Notes: generated by a model not told the origin, from the sequence alone. Positions 1 to 7,725 are shown, numbered from the stretch's first letter. The stretch: DNA of 9,721 nt from Flavobacteriales bacterium UBA5939 (GCA_002430755.1 DJCX01000085.1:15897-25617); one strand, 5' to 3'. Made by a program: numbers and translations.

Positions 1-524
1 GGTGAATTTTCAAAGCGACGCATAGCTACTAAATCGGATGCTAATGCCCAACTCTGATAACTTTCATAAGTGCCCGAGACCAATTTAAAATTGGCCCCTA
101 CTTCCCATCCTTGAAATGCGAATAATGAAGTCCCGACAGACATTGCTAAATCGCCGGCAGTAAAGGTTCCTAGTGAGTTACCCCAAGTGTCCGTAGCATT
201 GAATTCACCGTAGCTGATATTCTGTACTCCCAACATAAAGGCATGCCCGTAAATCTTGCATCCAAAGGAAGACTGAAGGAGCTGTATCCCTTCGCCTAAA
301 GCGCCATAGCTGACCTCGAGATCATACAATGTGCTATCGTTCAGTAACAATGGATTTTGTAATGCGTAGGCACCAACTGCCGCTGGATTCAGATAGGCAG
401 TATTCGCCAATGCAGAGCTTCCGGCAAAAACACTTCTGTCTAAAAAAGAAAATAAAGACGACCCCCCACTCTGAGCGACAAGGCTCAGTGGAAAGGCAAA
501 TGCTATGAGTATTCTTTGGATCAA
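1..524 (-). CDS. porQ: Type IX secretion system protein PorQ, N-terminal part (partial)
   Basis: This is the first 174 codons of a predicted outer-membrane beta-barrel protein of the PorV/PorQ (FadL-like) group. Its C-terminus lies beyond the left edge. PorQ belongs to the type IX secretion system of Bacteroidota and is linked to handling of secreted cargo at the outer membrane. The N-terminus is a signal peptide (residues 1-17, hydrophobic core ILIAFAFPLSLVA). A GGSSLFSFLD segment follows at 20-29, then an NPLLLND motif and the segments SYGEFNATDTWGNSLGTF and AGDLAMSVG, which match the PorQ pattern I remember. The start must be TTG at 524: a TGA lies six codons upstream in frame, and no ATG occurs before the signal peptide. 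That TTG overlaps the lon stop (TTGA), so translation is probably coupled to lon. A lon-porQ order, often followed by cmk, is familiar in Flavobacteriia. PorV or another FadL-like paralogue is the main alternative. Confidence 0.78.
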   Translation of the reverse strand, partial: MIQRILIAFAFPLSLVAQSGGSSLFSFLDRSVFAGSSALANTAYLNPAAVGAYALQNPLLLNDSTLYDLEVSYGALGEGIQLLQSSFGCKIYGHAFMLGVQNISYGEFNATDTWGNSLGTFTAGDLAMSVGTSLFAFQGWEVGANFKLVSGTYESYQSWALASDLVAMRRFENS

Positions 525-2968
525 CCGTTCTTTTTTGCTGGCTCAAGCTTCTTAGCGCCCTTGACCTTTTGGTCTAAGATAGCCAATTCTAAGACCTCAG
601 ACATCTCTTGCACATAATGGAAGGTCATGCCTTTCAGATAGTGTGCCTCGATTTCTTCAATGTCCTTACGGTTCTTATCGCAGAGTAAGATGTTTGTGAT
701 TTTAGCACGCTTCGCTGCAAGAATTTTCTCCTTAATACCGCCAACAGGCAAAACCTTTCCACGAAGTGTGATTTCTCCGGTCATGGCGAGTTTTGGTGCC
801 ACTTTCTTTTGCGTAAACAGCGAGGTTAATGCAGTTAAAAGCGTCACCCCAGCACTCGGTCCGTCCTTTGGGATGGCACCCTGAGGGACGTGAATGTTGA
901 TATCGTATGAGGTGAATAATCGCGAATCTATTCCAAGTTGCTCAGCATTGGATTTGAGGTAAGCAAGCGCGATGGTCGCGCTCTCCTTCATGACATCGCC
1001 AAGGTTCCCTGTGATAATCACTTTTCCATTGCCTTTGGCCAAGGAACTTTCTATAAATAAAATATCACCACCTACCGGTGTCCAGGCCAATCCAGTAACT
1101 ACCCCGGCATGTGCATTACCCTCATAGATATCACGCTCGCGAGAAGGTCCTAGAATCTTCTCGAGCTGCTCTTTAGAAATGCTTGGCACAGCCTCATTAC
1201 CCATGGCAACGTCTTTGGCTGTTGAGCGGATCAGTTTGGCAACTTTCTTATCTAGGTTTCTCACACCGCTCTCACGTGTGTATCCTTCGACCAATGATTT
1301 CAATACTGGCTTCGTAATGGAAAATTGGTCCTTCGTTAAACCATGGTTGTCCAATTGTTTTGGCACTAGGTGCTGTCGAGCAATTTCCACCTTTTCTTCA
1401 ATGGTGTATCCGGTTACGTCAATGACTTCCATTCGATCGAGCAAAGCGGGTTGAATAGCACCCAAATTATTCGCGGTTGCTATGAAGAATACCTTACTGA
1501 GATCATAACCCATCTCGAGGTAGTTGTCGTAGAAGCTATCGTTTTGCTCTGGATCAAGTACCTCTAGCATAGACGAGGACGGATCCCCTCCTGTGCCGTA
1601 ACTGAGCTTATCAATTTCATCGAGAATGAACACTGGGTCATTTGACCCCGCCTTCTTCATGTTCTGCAAAATACGTCCCGGCATGGCGCCGATGTACGTT
1701 TTTCGGTGTCCACGAATCTCAGCCTCATCACGTAAACCACCCAGAGACATCCGAACATACGGTCTACCTAAAGCCTCGGCGATACTCTTCCCTAGAGACG
1801 TCTTCCCCACTCCCGGAGGACCTGCAAGACATATGATCGGACTTTTCATATCGCCCTTAAGCTTCAATACTGCCAGATGCTCGAGAATGCGTTCTTTCAC
1901 TTTCTCCAACCCGTAATGATCCTTATCTAAAACCGCAGTAGCTGCTTTTAAATCTATATCCGACGACCCCTTAGATTCGAAGGGCAAATCCAGCATAAAC
2001 TCAAGGTAATTGCGCTGAATAGCAAATTCAGGCATCTGTGGATTCAAGCGCTGCAACTTCTTGATTTCCTTGTCAAAACGTTCAGCTGTGCTGTCGTTCC
2101 AAGTCTTAGTTTTGGCGCGTTGACGCAACTCCTCAATCTCAGTTTCGCTCGAATTCCCACCAAGTTCCTCCTGGATGGTCTTCATCTGTTGGTGGAGGAA
2201 GTACTCCCGCTGTTGCTGATCAAATTCGTGCTTGACCTTGTCTTGAATCTCATTCTTGACCTCAAGCATCTTCAGCTCCAAGTTCAGACCTTCCAGCACT
2301 TTGGTGGCCCGATCCTTCAACTCATCCAACGCTAATACCTCTTGCTTCTTGTCAAGGGTCATGCTGCTGTTTGATGCAATAAAGTTCAGCAAGAACGTAT
2401 TGCTTTTGATATTGTCTAAAGCAGCCTGTGCCTCTGTTGGGATATGAGGGCTGTCCTGAATTAATTGCGCTGCGACATCTTTGATGCTCTCCATTAAAAT
2501 GTTGAACTCAACATCATCCTCAGCAGGTACAAACTCAGGTAGAAACTCAACCTTCGCCCTATTGAAGGGTTCTGTTTGGGTCCATTCAAGCACTCTAAAA
2601 CGCTTCTTACCTTGAATAATAATGGTGGTATTGCCATCGGGCATTTTGAAACTCTTGACAATCTGCGCCAAGGTTCCTATCGGAAATACATCAGAGGCTC
2701 CGGGATCTTCGTTATCGCCATCGCGCTGCGCAATCATCCCAACATACTTAGGCTCCTCGGTAATGCTGCGAATAAGGCGCAGGCTCTTATCACGACCCGC
2801 AGTAATAGGCGCCACAACACCAGGAAAAATTACCGTGTTTCTCAATGGGAGAATGGCGAGTTCTTCGGGCAAATCCGTAGAATTGATCTCTACCTCATCG
2901 TCTGAAGTCATCAACGGAATAAATTCCGTGCTTTCGTTAATTATATCGCTAAGTGACAAACTGTCCAT
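521..2968 (-). CDS. lon: ATP-dependent protease La (Lon)
   Basis: Lon is a cytoplasmic homohexameric AAA+ serine protease that unfolds and degrades damaged and some regulatory proteins. All parts of a LonA protein are present. The LAN substrate-binding domain spans roughly residues 35-235 (LPLRNTVIFPGVVAPI near 40-55). A charged coiled-coil region spans about 225-310. The AAA+ module has Walker A GPPGVGKT at 383-390 and Walker B FILDEID at 447-453. The C-terminal protease domain holds the catalytic serine S705 in PKDGPSAG and lysine K748 in GGIKEK; their spacing of 43 residues equals that of E. coli S679/K722. The length of 815 aa is normal for the family. It starts at an ATG about 60 bp after the terminator of the upstream barrel gene, so it probably has its own promoter, although I see no clear TAnnTTTG element there. 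Its stop overlaps the porQ start. No frameshift or missing residue is apparent. Confidence 0.98.
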   Translation of the reverse strand: MDSLSLSDIINESTEFIPLMTSDDEVEINSTDLPEELAILPLRNTVIFPGVVAPITAGRDKSLRLIRSITEEPKYVGMIAQRDGDNEDPGASDVFPIGTLAQIVKSFKMPDGNTTIIIQGKKRFRVLEWTQTEPFNRAKVEFLPEFVPAEDDVEFNILMESIKDVAAQLIQDSPHIPTEAQAALDNIKSNTFLLNFIASNSSMTLDKKQEVLALDELKDRATKVLEGLNLELKMLEVKNEIQDKVKHEFDQQQREYFLHQQMKTIQEELGGNSSETEIEELRQRAKTKTWNDSTAERFDKEIKKLQRLNPQMPEFAIQRNYLEFMLDLPFESKGSSDIDLKAATAVLDKDHYGLEKVKERILEHLAVLKLKGDMKSPIICLAGPPGVGKTSLGKSIAEALGRPYVRMSLGGLRDEAEIRGHRKTYIGAMPGRILQNMKKAGSNDPVFILDEIDKLSYGTGGDPSSSMLEVLDPEQNDSFYDNYLEMGYDLSKVFFIATANNLGAIQPALLDRMEVIDVTGYTIEEKVEIARQHLVPKQLDNHGLTKDQFSITKPVLKSLVEGYTRESGVRNLDKKVAKLIRSTAKDVAMGNEAVPSISKEQLEKILGPSRERDIYEGNAHAGVVTGLAWTPVGGDILFIESSLAKGNGKVIITGNLGDVMKESATIALAYLKSNAEQLGIDSRLFTSYDINIHVPQGAIPKDGPSAGVTLLTALTSLFTQKKVAPKLAMTGEITLRGKVLPVGGIKEKILAAKRAKITNILLCDKNRKDIEEIEAHYLKGMTFHYVQEMSEVLELAILDQKVKGAKKLEPAKKNG

Positions 2969-3029
2969 AATTCAGTGCAACATCTTCCCGACCGCACTAA
3001 AAATGCAGTCAAGGTGTCATTTATAAGTT

Positions 3030-3059
3030 AAAAAAAGGCCACTCTCTCGAGGGCCCTTT
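3030..3059 (-). terminator. Rho-independent terminator of the yaaA/barrel-protein unit
   Basis: Read on the minus strand, a hairpin begins 26 bp after the stop of the barrel-protein gene. The 5' arm is AAAGGGCCCTC, the loop is GAGA (a GNRA-type tetraloop), and the 3' arm is GAG-T-GGCCTTT with one bulged T and one G-T wobble pair. It runs into a tract of seven T residues. This is a textbook intrinsic terminator and separates the yaaA/barrel unit from lon. The plus-strand reading ends in TTTATA and would be a weaker terminator. Confidence 0.85.
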
Positions 3060-3085
3060 ATATGGTTCAAAGGCTGTGCCGAAAT

Positions 3086-3778
3086 CTACTGCTCGAAGAA
3101 TCCAAGACTCATACCGAGCTTTAACGTCAAACACCCGTCCATGGTATTTCTCACATCAGTATTTGCCTCGAGGTATTCTGCGGTGTAGTTAAATCCTTCA
3201 ATGTTCGATGCCGCAAATCCGTTGTAGTAAATACCAAAGTTGTAAAACGACTTTAATGATCGGCGAATTCTCCATCCAAAGCCCAAGGTATAACCAACAG
3301 TATGACCCGTACCTGGATACAATTCAATCTCCTCTGGATATTGAGCGTTGGTATTTAAGTTAGGCTGGTAGGTTACCGCATTAACACCTGCGTGCAAGAA
3401 AGGCGTGTGTGAATGGCGAAGATTATACTTACCAAATGGAATGAAATGGATGTTTGTGAATACACCCATTTGAAGCAGCTCGGTATCTACAACGTAGTCT
3501 CTTGTTTCATTGCCGTGAAGATTATCGTGACTGTACACGCTACCAAAATTCACATCTGCGCCTACACTCAGCAAACTGCTAAAGTTGTATTTCAGTTGGG
3601 CACCGGCACCAAATTTTGCCTCTTGCGTAAAGGCGCTCAAAGAATTCCCATTTACATCTCCCAAATAGTTCTGAGACATGCCGTAACCGCCTAGCTCTAG
3701 GAAAGAGGTTGGGCGTTGAGCCTGTGCGGAAAATGCGAATAGTGCGAATACCGCCGCAATTAGTACTTTATTTTTCAT
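3086..3778 (-). CDS. Outer-membrane beta-barrel protein, DUF6089/PorG-like
   Basis: This 230-aa exported protein is predicted to sit in the outer membrane. Residues 1-20 are a clear signal peptide (MKNKVLIAAVFALFAFSAQA) with a likely signal peptidase I site before Q21. The rest is rich in alternating aromatic and small residues with repeated glycines, as in an 8-stranded barrel. The early segment ELGGYGMSQNYLGDVNG, the later FGAGAQLKYNFSSLLSVG and the final strand LKLGMSLGFFEQ fit the DUF6089 family, which includes the type IX secretion protein PorG. A general OmpA-like or porin-family small barrel is the alternative, and no specific function can be proved. It starts 11 bp after yaaA, so the two are probably cotranscribed, and the hairpin beyond its stop ends the transcript. 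The barrel call is fairly secure; the DUF6089/PorG assignment is tentative. Confidence 0.72.
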   Translation of the reverse strand: MKNKVLIAAVFALFAFSAQAQRPTSFLELGGYGMSQNYLGDVNGNSLSAFTQEAKFGAGAQLKYNFSSLLSVGADVNFGSVYSHDNLHGNETRDYVVDTELLQMGVFTNIHFIPFGKYNLRHSHTPFLHAGVNAVTYQPNLNTNAQYPEEIELYPGTGHTVGYTLGFGWRIRRSLKSFYNFGIYYNGFAASNIEGFNYTAEYLEANTDVRNTMDGCLTLKLGMSLGFFEQ

Positions 3779-3789
3779 TCAATCTTGTT

Positions 3790-4557
3790 TTATCCTTCTC
3801 TTAAAAAGACCATGTGATCACCCTCGTGACTGTATAGCCTGTAGCCGTCCAAATCAAACGACGCTAACCCAAAAATAGTTTGAATATTCTCTTTAAATAT
3901 CCATCGGGCCATTAATCCTCTTGCTTGCTTCGAAAAAGCGGATATGGACTTCTGCTCTCCGTTTTTCATTTGCTTAAAATCGACATGAATGGTTGGCATG
4001 GTTACCGATTTCCAATCAAATGCCTTGGCATATTCCGTACTGCATAAATTCACAGCAAAACCCGCCTCTTGCTTGTTGAGCCATTTAGTGAGCAACGGTT
4101 TCCATAAAGCATATAAATTCTTGTAATCACCCACACTCAATCTGCTTTGCATCTCAAGGCGGTAGGGTACAATATTCATATCTCCATTGACCACACCATA
4201 TAACCCACTAATTATCGCCAAGGAATTCTTAGCACGCTGTAAAGCGTTTGGTCCAAGTGAATATGCATCAAAGCTCTTGAATGCTTCCCCTGTGTATGCG
4301 AATAAGCCCGGCAATCCCTGCGAAGGGTCGATGTATTGCTTTTTATCCAAGGACCAAATGCTCTGGACCGTGGTAAATAATGATTCGCTCACCTTGAACA
4401 GCCTTTTCTGTTCCATCTCACTCAACCCTTGAACAGCCGCTACGATGGCTGCTGTCTCTGCCTTGAAGGGGACGGGTGCAGAGCCTACATAGGGGGCGTT
4501 TGATGGAAAGGTTCCCATCCCTTTTGAAGGGGATAGTAATACAATCGGGTTATTCAT
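3790..4557 (-). CDS. yaaA: Peroxide stress protein YaaA (UPF0246/DUF328)
   Basis: YaaA is a cytoplasmic DNA-binding protein of the UPF0246 family. In E. coli it belongs to the OxyR regulon and limits intracellular free iron, and hence Fenton damage, during peroxide stress. The product is 255 aa; E. coli YaaA is 258 aa. Family landmarks appear in order: LLSPSKGM at 7-14, LFAYTGEAFKSFD at 85-97, GLYGVVNGD followed by VPYRLEM at 118-136, NLCSTEYAKAFD at 170-181, SKQARGLMARWI at 209-220, and FDLDGYRLYSHEGD at 234-247. I chose the ATG at 4557, directly before the conserved N-terminus. The reading frame stays open for 49 more codons upstream (to 4704), but that stretch is unlike the family and would run into the opposite lipoprotein gene. 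The gene diverges from that lipoprotein gene across a 69-bp gap and leads into the barrel-protein gene. Confidence 0.95.
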   Translation of the reverse strand: MNNPIVLLSPSKGMGTFPSNAPYVGSAPVPFKAETAAIVAAVQGLSEMEQKRLFKVSESLFTTVQSIWSLDKKQYIDPSQGLPGLFAYTGEAFKSFDAYSLGPNALQRAKNSLAIISGLYGVVNGDMNIVPYRLEMQSRLSVGDYKNLYALWKPLLTKWLNKQEAGFAVNLCSTEYAKAFDWKSVTMPTIHVDFKQMKNGEQKSISAFSKQARGLMARWIFKENIQTIFGLASFDLDGYRLYSHEGDHMVFLREG

Positions 4558-4562
4558 GGTGT

Positions 4563-4570
4563 CAAAAATA
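4563..4570 (-). promoter_or_regulatory. Possible -7 promoter element for yaaA
   Basis: On the minus strand TATTTTTG matches the Bacteroidota -7 consensus TAnnTTTG exactly, five bases before the yaaA ATG. No TTG (-33) element lies at the usual 19-23 bp spacing. If the element is real, transcription would start at or very near the start codon. The match may be chance in an AT-rich gap. Confidence 0.25.
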
Positions 4571-4626
4571 ATAGCAAGACCTAACTTTATGGCCTTGGGC
4601 ATGGCTTTTGTTCTGCACAATATAAG

Positions 4627-6006
4627 ATGGACTCTATGAAAAAAAGTATACTTCTGCTGTTTTCCGCATTGATGTTGGCAAGTTGCCACGGAGCACGCTA
4701 TCACTACAAGCAGGGAAACCGGTTTGCAGAGGCTCGATCGCTTAAGCGCGCGGTCACTGAATATAAATTTGCACTCGACCGAAAGCCAAATAAAGCGAAG
4801 TACCTAGCGGCAATGAATACATACGGTACAGCCCTTTTAGAAGAGCTCTACACAAATTACAGATTTGCTGACGGCAATGATTCTCTTTCGGTCTACAAAT
4901 TTTTAGAGGCAGAGAAATGGACCAATTATATGAAGCCCTACATCAGCGTAAGTCGCTTTGAAGGGTTTTATACTCGCGATTATTTGGAGCAGCGGGGTCG
5001 CTACATGGCTGGAGTATATGAACGTTCGCATGGGTTAATTCGTGCGAAAGATTATGAGCAGGCACAAAAGCGATTGCGGGAGTTAAATGAATTGGACCCA
5101 AAGTATAAGGACGTAAAAAGCCTTTTACGATTCAGTGAGGTAGAACCGGTGTATACAAAAGCCCTCGAAGAGTTTGAGCTGGGTAAATACAAGGAGGCGT
5201 ATTATCGTCTTCAGCCGATGTACAAAAAGTATCCTGATCAAAACGAGCTGAAGCTATTGATGAACGAGGCGTTGGATCGAGGCATGTATCGAATAGGTAT
5301 TGTGAGTGATCCAAACCTCACAGGTAAAGAAGCAACTATTAGTGCGGCAGTACAATCGAGATTAATTAGCGAGCTGTACCGATTGGGCGACCCGTTTTTG
5401 GAGCTCGTGGACCGCACAAATTTCGACCTCATCCAAGAGGAACAAGAGGCCATAGTTCAAGGAACGACTTCTGATGGGGCATTGACGCAAGAACTTTTAT
5501 CTGCAAATGCCTACCTGAAAGTGGTCGTAAATGTTGCCGATGAGATTGAAGGTGAATTGGAATCGGAAACCAAGAAAGGCTACGAAAGATTCTATGTGAA
5601 GACTAAAAATAAAGAGGGCGAAACAGTAATGACGGCTAAGTATAGAAAGGTGACTTACCGCGAATACTGGAAAGAAAATCGTGTGCATTACATCGCAGAA
5701 CTTGTACTCACGGACCGGGCCACTTCTAAAATTCTTAGTGTTAATAGTTTTGAATTTGACGACGAAGACAAAGCACATTACATCAATTACAGCAATGACC
5801 AGCTCTTTCCAGGCTACTGGAAATACCAAAGCCGTGACCATTATTCAGATCGTCCGGAAATCGCTGAATTCAAGCGCAAAGAACTCGCTCGACTTCGGAA
5901 GGCATCGAAAAGTGTTAAAAGTCCTGCGACTATGCGTAAGGGTGCCATCAACTATTTTGCACAGAACAGTGCTAAGCATGTACAAACCTTAGATTTGAGG
6001 CCATGA
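4627..6006 (+). CDS. TPR-containing lipoprotein with a CsgG/FlgT-like region
   Basis: The predicted product is a 459-aa lipoprotein. The SPII signal ends in LMLASC with the lipidated cysteine at residue 20. Translation could equally start at M4 (4636), which gives a more usual MKK start. Helical TPR-like repeats are visible at about 25-58, 135-162 (KDYEQAQKRLRELNELDPKY) and 173-205 (GKYKEAYYRLQPMYKKYPDQ). A different region begins near 220 (MYRIGIVSD). Its segment FLELVDRTNFDLIQEEQEAIVQG (257-279) strongly resembles the helix-strand signature of CsgG, LpoB and FlgT-like proteins, and ELVLTDRATSKIL (358-370) resembles the usual strand after it. The C-terminus is basic (about 410-440). The stop overlaps the next gene (ATGA), an LPP20-family lipoprotein, so the two probably work together. 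The sequence does not show whether it builds a pore, a ring or a scaffold. Confidence 0.75.
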   Translation: MDSMKKSILLLFSALMLASCHGARYHYKQGNRFAEARSLKRAVTEYKFALDRKPNKAKYLAAMNTYGTALLEELYTNYRFADGNDSLSVYKFLEAEKWTNYMKPYISVSRFEGFYTRDYLEQRGRYMAGVYERSHGLIRAKDYEQAQKRLRELNELDPKYKDVKSLLRFSEVEPVYTKALEEFELGKYKEAYYRLQPMYKKYPDQNELKLLMNEALDRGMYRIGIVSDPNLTGKEATISAAVQSRLISELYRLGDPFLELVDRTNFDLIQEEQEAIVQGTTSDGALTQELLSANAYLKVVVNVADEIEGELESETKKGYERFYVKTKNKEGETVMTAKYRKVTYREYWKENRVHYIAELVLTDRATSKILSVNSFEFDDEDKAHYINYSNDQLFPGYWKYQSRDHYSDRPEIAEFKRKELARLRKASKSVKSPATMRKGAINYFAQNSAKHVQTLDLRP

Positions 6007-7256
6007 GAAAACTACTTCTACTCGCATTAAGCGGCATTTTATTATGGAGTTGTGGTACGCAAAAGGCGACCGTACCTGAATGGATTGGTGCCAAACCTAT
6101 CGATGCACGCCGCACCTATGTTTATGGAGTAGGCATGTCATATATCAACCCAAACACTGCCTATCAGCAAGCAGCCCGTTCCAATGCATTGGCAGATTTA
6201 GCCGGTGAGGTGGAGAGTCAGGTTTTCGACGAAAGTCGTTTACTTCAAAAAGAAGATGTCGGCGGCTTTTCGTCATCGTTCAGTTCTCAAACTCTGACTA
6301 CCAGTCACATTAAGCTGGAAGGATACGAGCTCGTTGATACCTACTCGGATGAACTTAGATACTACGTTCTCTACAAGCTGGATTTGCCTCAATTTTTAGA
6401 AGTGAAAGCCAAAAATGACGCGATAGCGATGGCTTACATCGACGGTAAACTTGAGATTACAGGCGATTCAGACAGACCCGCCAGCAATCGTTTTCAAGCG
6501 CTGGCAGATGCACTTCAGAAAGCCTTTGACCGACAACTTCTTAAAGATCCGAAGTTCAAGATTGAACTAAATGCAAAGCTTATCAATGGCTTGAGAAGTA
6601 TTGAAAGCGATCTCACAGGAAGCATTCTGCTGCCGGAAACTACAAATTACCTAGGGTTGCCGGATCAATTCTCAGCCGTGCTTAGGCTCAGCGAAGAGGG
6701 ACTGAATACAGCGATTAAATTAACCTCTAGCTCGGGTAATTTTAGTTTTAACAGCGCATTGGGCTCCATACTTTGCGAACACACCGGCCGCGAAAATGCC
6801 ATCATTTTAGAATGTCCACTAGATTTTAAACGCCTACTTCCACAAAGCAGCCCACTGGTCCACCTTTGGTTGGAGGCCGCGAGTAACTGGAAGATCAGTG
6901 AAAGTCTATTCTTTCAGAACACATTGATACAGGTGGCTGCTCCACGAGGACTACAAAATGCCATTTCATCATCTATTTCGAGCACCTTTAACACGAGCAA
7001 CGAGGCGCCTTTGGTCCTAGAATTCAAAGGAAATGAAACCACTGAACGGAACCTCGGAGACCGAACCAAACACATTATCTCTGGAAGCTTTGTACTTAAA
7101 AGTGCGAGCAATACAGTGCTATGGTCCAGTCAGCGACTGATGAAATTCGGAATAAGCACCAACCCATCAGCTGCGAAACAAGCAGCATATGCAGAGTTTG
7201 ACAAAGACATCCGATTCTTCATTGTTCCGCAAATCGTTCGCAACCTAGGCTACTAA
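6003..7256 (+). CDS. LPP20-family lipoprotein with an unassigned C-terminal half
   Basis: The predicted product is a 417-aa lipoprotein, cotranslated with the gene before it. The signal peptide ends in LLWSC with cysteine 17 as the lipidation site; tryptophan at -2 is unusual but such sites occur in Bacteroidota. Residues 35-130 fit the LPP20 fold: YVYGVGMSYINPNTAYQQAA (39-58), then ARSNALADLAGEVESQV, and a later strand-rich stretch GYELVDTYSDELRYYVLYKL (107-126). LPP20 proteins include Helicobacter Lpp20 and the Vibrio flagellar H-ring protein FlgP. After about residue 150 I recognise no domain; GSFVLKSASNTVLWSSQ (361-377) looks like a beta segment of an envelope protein. Only 10 bp separate its stop from the MarR gene's GTG-start alternative, or 40 bp from the preferred ATG. 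The lipoprotein and LPP20 calls are good; the cellular role is unknown. Confidence 0.75.
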   Translation: MRKLLLLALSGILLWSCGTQKATVPEWIGAKPIDARRTYVYGVGMSYINPNTAYQQAARSNALADLAGEVESQVFDESRLLQKEDVGGFSSSFSSQTLTTSHIKLEGYELVDTYSDELRYYVLYKLDLPQFLEVKAKNDAIAMAYIDGKLEITGDSDRPASNRFQALADALQKAFDRQLLKDPKFKIELNAKLINGLRSIESDLTGSILLPETTNYLGLPDQFSAVLRLSEEGLNTAIKLTSSSGNFSFNSALGSILCEHTGRENAIILECPLDFKRLLPQSSPLVHLWLEAASNWKISESLFFQNTLIQVAAPRGLQNAISSSISSTFNTSNEAPLVLEFKGNETTERNLGDRTKHIISGSFVLKSASNTVLWSSQRLMKFGISTNPSAAKQAAYAEFDKDIRFFIVPQIVRNLGY

Positions 7257-7258
7257 TT

Positions 7259-7276
7259 TCCTATGCGTGCATAGGA
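7259..7276. promoter_or_regulatory. 18-bp inverted repeat, candidate MarR operator
   Basis: TCCTATGC-GT-GCATAGGA is a perfect inverted repeat with 8-bp arms and a 2-bp centre. It ends 20 bp before the ATG of the MarR-family gene, in the 40-bp gap after the LPP20 gene. MarR dimers typically bind palindromes of about this length next to their own gene, so autoregulation is the natural guess. A 2-base loop is too short for a stable RNA hairpin and no T-tract follows, which argues against a terminator. Confidence 0.5.
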
Positions 7277-7296
7277 TTAATGTGTATATTCGGGGT

Positions 7297-7725
7297 ATGA
7301 AGCCCGAAAAAACCTTTGATTTCCACATTCGTAAAACTTGGATTCAGATTTCCAAGATGTACAACGAACTGGTATCGGCACAGGGCCTTACGACATCTGT
7401 AGGCATGGCTCTTCTCAATATAGACATCAAAGAAGGCATTCGCTCCACTGCGTTGGGTCCTAAAATGGGTATGGAGAGTACCTCCTTAAGCCGGGTATTG
7501 AAGTCTATGGAAGCTCAAGGCCTCATCCATAAGGTTTCTGATCCCAACGATAAAAGATCCGTGGTTATTCGACTAACAGATGCTGGCATTTCGAAACGAA
7601 ACATCGCACGACGGGTTGTTCTCGATTTTAACCAGAGTATCGCGGAAAGGATTGGCGAAAAGCGTACACAGGAGTTTATTCATACTATGACGGAAATTGG
7701 CCATATCATCAGTGAACAGAAGTAG
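7297..7725 (+). CDS. MarR-family transcriptional regulator
   Basis: This is a 142-aa winged helix-turn-helix regulator, expected to act as a cytoplasmic dimer. Helices at about 8-30 and 105-140 would form the dimer interface. The DNA-binding part covers about 35-92: STALGPKMGMESTSLSRVLKS (50-70) carries the HTH, followed by MEAQGLIHKV and the wing with the MarR signature DPNDKRS (82-88), then IRLTDAG. I chose the ATG at 7297. A GTG at 7267 in the same frame would add ten residues, but it lies inside the inverted repeat and the extension looks non-coding. The HTH sequence resembles Bacteroidota MarR proteins that I associate with beta-oxidation operons, but no such genes lie in this window, so the ligand and targets are unknown. 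The upstream palindrome points to autoregulation. Confidence 0.92.
   Translation: MKPEKTFDFHIRKTWIQISKMYNELVSAQGLTTSVGMALLNIDIKEGIRSTALGPKMGMESTSLSRVLKSMEAQGLIHKVSDPNDKRSVVIRLTDAGISKRNIARRVVLDFNQSIAERIGEKRTQEFIHTMTEIGHIISEQK

Noticed and set aside
334..546. Minus-strand ATG-initiated ORF of 70 codons at the lon/porQ junction
   Set aside because: It lies in a different frame from porQ. Its translation is low in complexity and unlike any family, whereas the porQ frame gives a signal peptide and family motifs.
2576..3026. Plus-strand ORFs antisense to the start of lon (109 and 134 codons)
   Set aside because: They are reverse-strand shadows of a highly conserved coding region, with no recognisable domain and no promoter.
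4558..4704. 49-codon N-terminal extension of yaaA
   Set aside because: The family begins at the MNNPIVLLSPSKG region. The extension has no family resemblance and overlaps the opposing lipoprotein gene.
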